This document shows, one piece after another, positions 4,717 to 7,640 of a DNA stretch of 7,640 nucleotides. The notes under the pieces are model-generated. The model ran no database searches and was not told where the DNA came from. It saw only the letters and a program-made list of their open reading frames with translations. The stretch covers positions 1 through 7,640 of the forward strand of contig JACPMU010000094.1 of the NCBI GenBank assembly GCA_016185865.1, in the 5' to 3' direction. Every line of letters begins with the position of its first letter. Within the stretch, counting starts at the first letter, position 1. This stretch comes from Candidatus Woesearchaeota archaeon. Its GTDB lineage: Archaea; Nanobdellota; Nanobdellia; Woesearchaeales; GW2011-AR4. A program made the position numbers and the translations under genes.

Positions 4717-4846
4717 TTTGGGAATAAATCCAGTAAGTAAACAGGTTATGTTCATCAAGCTTACTTTAAAAGATTGTTTAATTTTTGTTAGATGCAATTT
4801 TTTGGGACAAAATTAATGGATAGGGCAAGAGGCAACAATAAAAAAC

Positions 4847-4854
4847 TTTATATA
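4847..4854 (+). promoter_or_regulatory. TATA box of the 168-residue membrane protein gene
   Basis: TTTATATA is centred about 29 nt upstream of the ATG at 4880, consistent with a leaderless or near-leaderless transcript. It favours that ATG over the in-frame TTG at 4868. Confidence 0.6.
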
Positions 4855-4879
4855 GATGCTTTTTTAATTGTATAATAAT

Positions 4880-5386
4880 ATGAAATGGATTAAAGCAATT
4901 TTAGCTTTCTTTACAATGATACTTATTTCTATGGTTCTAATGAATTTATTATTAGGAGATGGGACACGACCATTTATCCAACTTTTGATGTTTCAACTTT
5001 CCCGCATCATCTTTGCTGTACCTTTCATCGCAACATGTTTAATATTTGCAAGCGAATTAGAAAAAGCCAAAAAAGTAAAATGGACGTGGATAACATTAGG
5101 CATCTATTTGGTTATATTAATTGTTATATTAATTATATTAGTCTTTTTTGGAGCTATGTTTGGAAAGGTAGATGATCGGATAACTTCAATATTAATATTC
5201 GGAAGTGCGTACATTGTTGGAATGGTACTAGCAACTGCACTTCTTTCATATTTGTTAAAACTTGAAGAAGGAAAACAAATGAAAATTATTCTTGTTGTAT
5301 TTCTGATAGTATTATTGTTAGATTTATTGCAGTTGTTTGGTTTATTTAGACCACAATTGATTATGCCCTTTTTTGCCGGTCATTGA
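4880..5386 (+). CDS. Unrecognised five-helix membrane protein
   Basis: The 168-residue product is not recognised. It is strongly hydrophobic, with five predicted membrane helices at about 5-25, 38-58, 70-92, 104-126 and 134-155. Short charged loops separate them: SELEKAKKVK at 58-67 and KVDDR at 96-100, plus LEEGKQMK at 128-135. No catalytic motif, cysteine pair or known transporter signature is visible. The charged loop at 58-67 and the basic N-terminus (KWIK) suggest an inside N-terminus. The codon choice is more AT-rich (many ATA and TTA codons) than in thyA, folA or the ferredoxin gene, which may reflect recent acquisition or simply the amino-acid composition. It is transcribed alone, divergent from the zinc-ribbon operon across a 196-bp gap, and its 3' end abuts a structured non-coding stretch. 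A TTG at 4868 would add four residues (MYNN); the TATA spacing favours ATG. Confidence 0.7.
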   Translation: MKWIKAILAFFTMILISMVLMNLLLGDGTRPFIQLLMFQLSRIIFAVPFIATCLIFASELEKAKKVKWTWITLGIYLVILIVILIILVFFGAMFGKVDDRITSILIFGSAYIVGMVLATALLSYLLKLEEGKQMKIILVVFLIVLLLDLLQLFGLFRPQLIMPFFAGH

Positions 5387-5407
5387 ATTTCGTTCTTTAT
5401 TAATGGA

Positions 5408-5499
5408 CGACTCGCAAACTTTGCTTTACAACAACTATGTTGCACTTTCGCATTCGCTCGGGGCATTTAACATGTGCGCATATGGCGAAATTGCGAGCC
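5408..5499. other. Non-coding stretch with a long-range inverted repeat
   Basis: In the 146-bp gap between the membrane-protein gene and the ferredoxin gene, CTCGCAA (5411-5417) is a perfect inverted repeat of TTGCGAG (5491-5497). A further TTT/AAA match lies inside after a 2-nt bulge (5420-5422 with 5488-5490). Inside is a small hairpin, CAAC-TAT-GTTG (5433-5443). The segment is visibly richer in GC and CpG-type dinucleotides than the flanking intergenic DNA. A minus-strand TATA-like element lies at 5509-5519, but its expected start (about 5487) falls inside the right arm. It may be a small RNA, a small repeat element, or a 3' UTR structure. No family is recognised and the strand is undetermined. 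Confidence 0.25.
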
Positions 5500-5532
5500 T
5501 ATCCAAAAAATATATTTATCATAAAAATTCCT

Positions 5533-5820
5533 TTAAATTATTTTCTCTCCGGTTTCCTTGTTCGTGATGTGGATGACATTGACAGGGCATGAGTCAGCAG
5601 CCTCCTTGTTTTCCTTGTAGCTCTTTTCCTCTATGTCCAGCTCCTCCCACTCATCGTCCCTTTTTTTGCATCCCACAATGTCACTTTTGCCGTCTTCGTG
5701 CATTGTCCAGAAATCAGGGGCAACAGCGGCGCATGCAGCGCATCCTATGCAGTTTGGCCTGTCGTGCTCTATCTTGTACTTCTTGGAGCTTTCCTGCATT
5801 GTCTGAGTTTCATCTGCCAT
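5533..5820 (-). CDS. Ferredoxin, single [4Fe-4S] cluster
   Basis: The 95-residue soluble electron carrier has the motif C24-I-G-C27-A-A-C30 followed at a distance by C78-P in DSCPVNVIHI. These supply four ligands for one [4Fe-4S] cluster, as in archaeal and bacterial single-cluster ferredoxins. The APDFW segment after the motif and the acidic middle (DDEWEELDIEEK, 55-66) are typical; the acidic patch is the usual partner-docking surface. C51 is an additional cysteine and could form a disulfide, as in some archaeal ferredoxins, but no obvious partner cysteine remains outside the cluster ligands. The first 15 residues are a polar extension. The ATG at 5820 is supported by a TATA box about 31 nt upstream. 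It appears monocistronic and has a palindrome between TATA and start. Physiological partners are not visible; the nearest redox-type gene is the RnfD-like protein about 1 kb away. Confidence 0.92.
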   Translation of the reverse strand: MADETQTMQESSKKYKIEHDRPNCIGCAACAAVAPDFWTMHEDGKSDIVGCKKRDDEWEELDIEEKSYKENKEAADSCPVNVIHITNKETGEKII

Positions 5821-5829
5821 TTTACATAG

Positions 5830-5843
5830 TTAACAATTGTTAA
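5830..5843. promoter_or_regulatory. Perfect 14-bp palindrome in the ferredoxin promoter
   Basis: TTAACAATTGTTAA is a perfect inverted repeat lying between the TATA box (5847-5856) and the ATG (5820), covering the expected initiation region. This is a typical repressor site position in archaea. The pattern resembles MarR-type operators, but no regulator gene is identified. Confidence 0.5.
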
Positions 5844-5846
5844 GAT

Positions 5847-5856
5847 ATATATAAAA
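5847..5856 (-). promoter_or_regulatory. TATA box of the ferredoxin gene
   Basis: The minus strand reads TTTTATATAT, centred about 31 nt upstream of the ATG at 5820, leaving a leader of at most a few nucleotides. Confidence 0.6.
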
Positions 5857-5899
5857 GTTATGGTTTTTGAATTGGTATTTAATATTTATTGTTGAATGC

Positions 5900-6799
5900 T
5901 CATAAATTGATGAAAACAATGCCGATTACTATCAAAGCGATAGCTGCTGCTTTTGTCAAAACTGCCTTTTTGTCAATTTGTTCTATTATAAGCTTTGGCA
6001 GGTAAAGTGAAGTAAATAGAGTTAACATAAATACAAATAAAGGCAATGCAGAACTGCTTAGCGCAGTTACAAGCGATATAGGCCCGTTTAATATTGCCAA
6101 GCCTGAAAAGATAAAAGCTGAAAAATCAATGAGCATCTTGAAAGCCATAAGCCATTTAATTTTTGGCTTCATCAGCCTGAATGTTTTTAACGAATCTTTG
6201 CTTATTGACGGAACAAACAGCACACCTAATGCAGTAAAACCAGAAAGGCGGAGCCATAAAAATGCGCTCCAAAAACTCGTTATGCCATAGGTATATTTTG
6301 CAGCTATCAAGCCAATGCTGCTTACCAGCATTGAAATCAGCATTAAGTAAAAAGCTTTGCTCAGCTTAAATGATCCATTAATTCTTTTATAAGAAACAAC
6401 CACTCCAGCACCAAGCAAAAACAAAAATCCTATAAAATGATTTTTTGTAAGCACATCCCCAAAAAACAAAAAAGACAATATTAAAACAAAAATCGGTGCA
6501 GACTGGTATAATATTATAATCTTTGAGATGTCATCATACCGAACTGCCTTGTAATAAACTGTTACAGCAGCACTAAGCATAATTCCAGCAGATAATGCAA
6601 TCAAAAAATCCATAAATTTTAAAGGCTCAAACCCGACAAAAGGCAATAAAAATATCAAAAATATGTTCATCAAGCCGTTCAGCACAATGTAAACAAGGGG
6701 ATTTTTTATGTAGCCTTTTGAAATTACAATTTTATCTATTAAAGAGCATAAAGCCCATATTCCCTGCGCTATCAATACGAAATAAATCCAGTTCTGCAT
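5900..6799 (-). CDS. EamA/DMT-superfamily transporter
   Basis: The 299-residue protein has about ten hydrophobic segments arranged as two five-helix EamA repeats, the standard length for the drug/metabolite transporter superfamily. The first repeat ends with the family pattern at about 81-135: YYKAVRYDDISKIIILYQS, then AP, a hydrophobic helix, FFGDVLTKNHFIGF and a G-rich helix. The second repeat shows the corresponding AILNGPISLVTALSSSALP (235-253) before a shorter match to the E-x-L segment. Members export or import small metabolites such as amino acids or nucleotide-related compounds; the substrate cannot be predicted here. It starts 7 bp after the stop of the upstream permease gene with no promoter between, so the two are one operon. 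No Shine-Dalgarno is visible before its ATG, so translation may depend on coupling. The family call is confident; the substrate is unknown. Confidence 0.87.
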   Translation of the reverse strand: MQNWIYFVLIAQGIWALCSLIDKIVISKGYIKNPLVYIVLNGLMNIFLIFLLPFVGFEPLKFMDFLIALSAGIMLSAAVTVYYKAVRYDDISKIIILYQSAPIFVLILSFLFFGDVLTKNHFIGFLFLLGAGVVVSYKRINGSFKLSKAFYLMLISMLVSSIGLIAAKYTYGITSFWSAFLWLRLSGFTALGVLFVPSISKDSLKTFRLMKPKIKWLMAFKMLIDFSAFIFSGLAILNGPISLVTALSSSALPLFVFMLTLFTSLYLPKLIIEQIDKKAVLTKAAAIALIVIGIVFINL

Positions 6800-6806
6800 T
6801 TTTAAT

Positions 6807-7640
6807 TCAAAAAACCAAATTGATAATTAAAGCAAACAATATTGAAATTGCGGTTGCCGTCAGCAAATATGCAATTGCGCTTCTCTTTCCGAACTTTCCC
6901 CATATCATTGAAAGCTCTGTGAAGTCTGTTGCAACCCCTACCATCATTACTATAAAAACAACTCCAAGGGATGCCCCAAGCTGGTAAAGCTGCCCGCCCA
7001 AAACAGCCAATCCCTCTGATGCAAGCTCCAGCACAGCGCTTATCGGGACTGCAATCAGCACTGGCAGGAATTTGCTTCCGTTTCCAAGGTAGTTTGTGAC
7101 CAATTCAGCCGGGACAAATGCTTTTAATGCAGCTGCAATCAGCACTCCAATTACAATGTATTTTCCAACATCCCTGAAAATCTGCCACATGTTTCTTGGC
7201 ACGCAGTAGATTACCCTATTGCCAATATTTTCCTTTTCGTGGATTAACCTCAGCTTTTCCGCGTCAACGCACTCTACGCACAAATTTTTTTCCTCTTTTT
7301 TGTGTTTTTTCGGAATTCCTGCTTCTATCATTTTTTTGTTTTCAAGCTTTGCCAGGACCAAGCCTGCAATAAAAGCCGTCAGCAGGGAAAAAACCAGAAG
7401 TATTATTGTATTCTTTATTCCGATAAATCCGGAAATAAGAAGGACATGCAGCAAGCCTCCCCATGGCGCAGCAAGCAAAAATGTCAAAGCAGAAGCAGTT
7501 GATGCTCCTCTTTGCCTTAAGGTTGCTGCAATCGGTATTGCCCCGCAGGAGCATACAGAAACGAGCAATCCGGCTGCTGTCGCCCTTAGCAGCGAGCCAG
7601 CATCATTCCCGCCAAAATATTTTAAGAGTTTTTTTGTTGA
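6807..7640 (-). CDS. ArsP/UPF0718 (DUF318)-type permease, partial (N-terminus beyond right edge)
   Basis: The minus-strand frame is open from the right edge to a TGA at 6807, giving 277 residues without the true N-terminus. Translation continues upstream of the apparent TTG at 7568 through LLKYFGGNDAGSLLRATAAG. The first half holds the VCSCGAIPIAATLRQRGAS signature (C30 and C32 in window numbering), typical of ArsP/SO_0444/YraQ-type permeases for organoarsenicals or metal ions. A charged loop at about 98-150 contains C121-V-E-C124 and many lysines, possibly a cytoplasmic metal-binding element. The second half contains ELASEGLAVLGGQLYQLGAS and MMVGVATDFTELSMIWGKFGKRSA, which mirrors the first signature. 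Many relatives have Cys where this repeat has Ala (CSEG versus ASEG), by my recollection of the family. Metal or metalloid efflux is the likeliest role, with the substrate unproven. It is operonic with the EamA transporter. Confidence 0.8.
   Translation of the reverse strand, partial: STKKLLKYFGGNDAGSLLRATAAGLLVSVCSCGAIPIAATLRQRGASTASALTFLLAAPWGGLLHVLLISGFIGIKNTIILLVFSLLTAFIAGLVLAKLENKKMIEAGIPKKHKKEEKNLCVECVDAEKLRLIHEKENIGNRVIYCVPRNMWQIFRDVGKYIVIGVLIAAALKAFVPAELVTNYLGNGSKFLPVLIAVPISAVLELASEGLAVLGGQLYQLGASLGVVFIVMMVGVATDFTELSMIWGKFGKRSAIAYLLTATAISILFALIINLVF

Noticed and set aside
4732..4765. Inverted repeat AGTAAG/CTTACT in the gap upstream of the zinc-ribbon operon
   Set aside because: Only 6 bp with a loop over 20 nt in AT-rich DNA; this is expected by chance and has no link to a gene feature.
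4684..4797. N-terminal extension of the zinc-ribbon protein to a TTG start
   Set aside because: It crosses the TATA box at 4706-4716, which is correctly spaced for ATG 4683, and adds no recognisable domain.
5380..5466. A 28-codon minus-strand frame (MPRANAKVQHSCC...) downstream of a TATA-like element at 5509-5519
   Set aside because: The TATA spacing to its ATG is about 48 nt, unlike other genes here. Two other short frames compete and no family is recognisable. The region fits a structured non-coding element better.
5373..5567. A 64-codon plus-strand frame overlapping the end of the membrane-protein gene and the ferredoxin 3' end
   Set aside because: It starts inside an upstream gene, has no promoter or ribosome binding site, shows no protein family features, and runs antisense into the ferredoxin gene.

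Overview
The window reads as archaeal, most likely a small-genome DPANN lineage (Woesearchaeota/Pacearchaeota-like). This placement is an inference: no rRNA or ribosomal gene is present to confirm it. It rests on archaeal TATA elements centred about 25-31 nt upstream of nearly every first-gene start codon, meaning leaderless or near-leaderless transcripts. A Shine-Dalgarno motif appears at one gene inside an operon (AAGGTG before the TTG start at 4467). Intergenic DNA is AT-rich and genes are short and compact. The standard code fits throughout.

Layout: (1) Minus strand, 1-740: a thioredoxin/glutaredoxin-like protein running off the left edge, and a membrane-anchored, probably extracytoplasmic cupin. 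(2) 741-888: a divergent promoter region, with two possible promoters for thyA and a 19-codon upstream ORF. (3) 889-2891: thyA (thymidylate synthase) and folA (dihydrofolate reductase) on the plus strand. A minus-strand pair of small genes lies between them: a putative BECR/RelE-like nuclease and a DUF2283 protein. (4) 2903-3504: a second minus-strand pair, a winged-helix antitoxin candidate overlapping a RelE/ParE-like toxin by ATGA, with an 18-bp perfect palindrome in its promoter. (5) 3679-4683: an operon of a small zinc-ribbon protein and an RnfD/NqrB-type membrane protein. (6) 4880-5383: an unrecognised five-helix membrane protein on the plus strand. (7) 5387-5532: a non-coding stretch with a long-range inverted repeat. 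(8) 5533-5820: a single-cluster [4Fe-4S] ferredoxin with a 14-bp palindrome in its promoter. (9) 5900-7640: an operon of an ArsP/UPF0718-type permease (cut by the right edge) and an EamA/DMT transporter.

How it works together: ThyA makes dTMP and releases dihydrofolate, which DHFR recycles. The two genes form one functional unit but are separated and flanked by two toxin-antitoxin-like modules on the opposite strand, each with its own promoter. This is the most system-like arrangement here. The remaining genes suggest redox and membrane functions (thioredoxin-like protein, ferredoxin, RnfD-like protein, cupin, permeases), but nothing shows that they form one pathway. No tRNA, rRNA, CRISPR array, insertion sequence or replication origin was seen.
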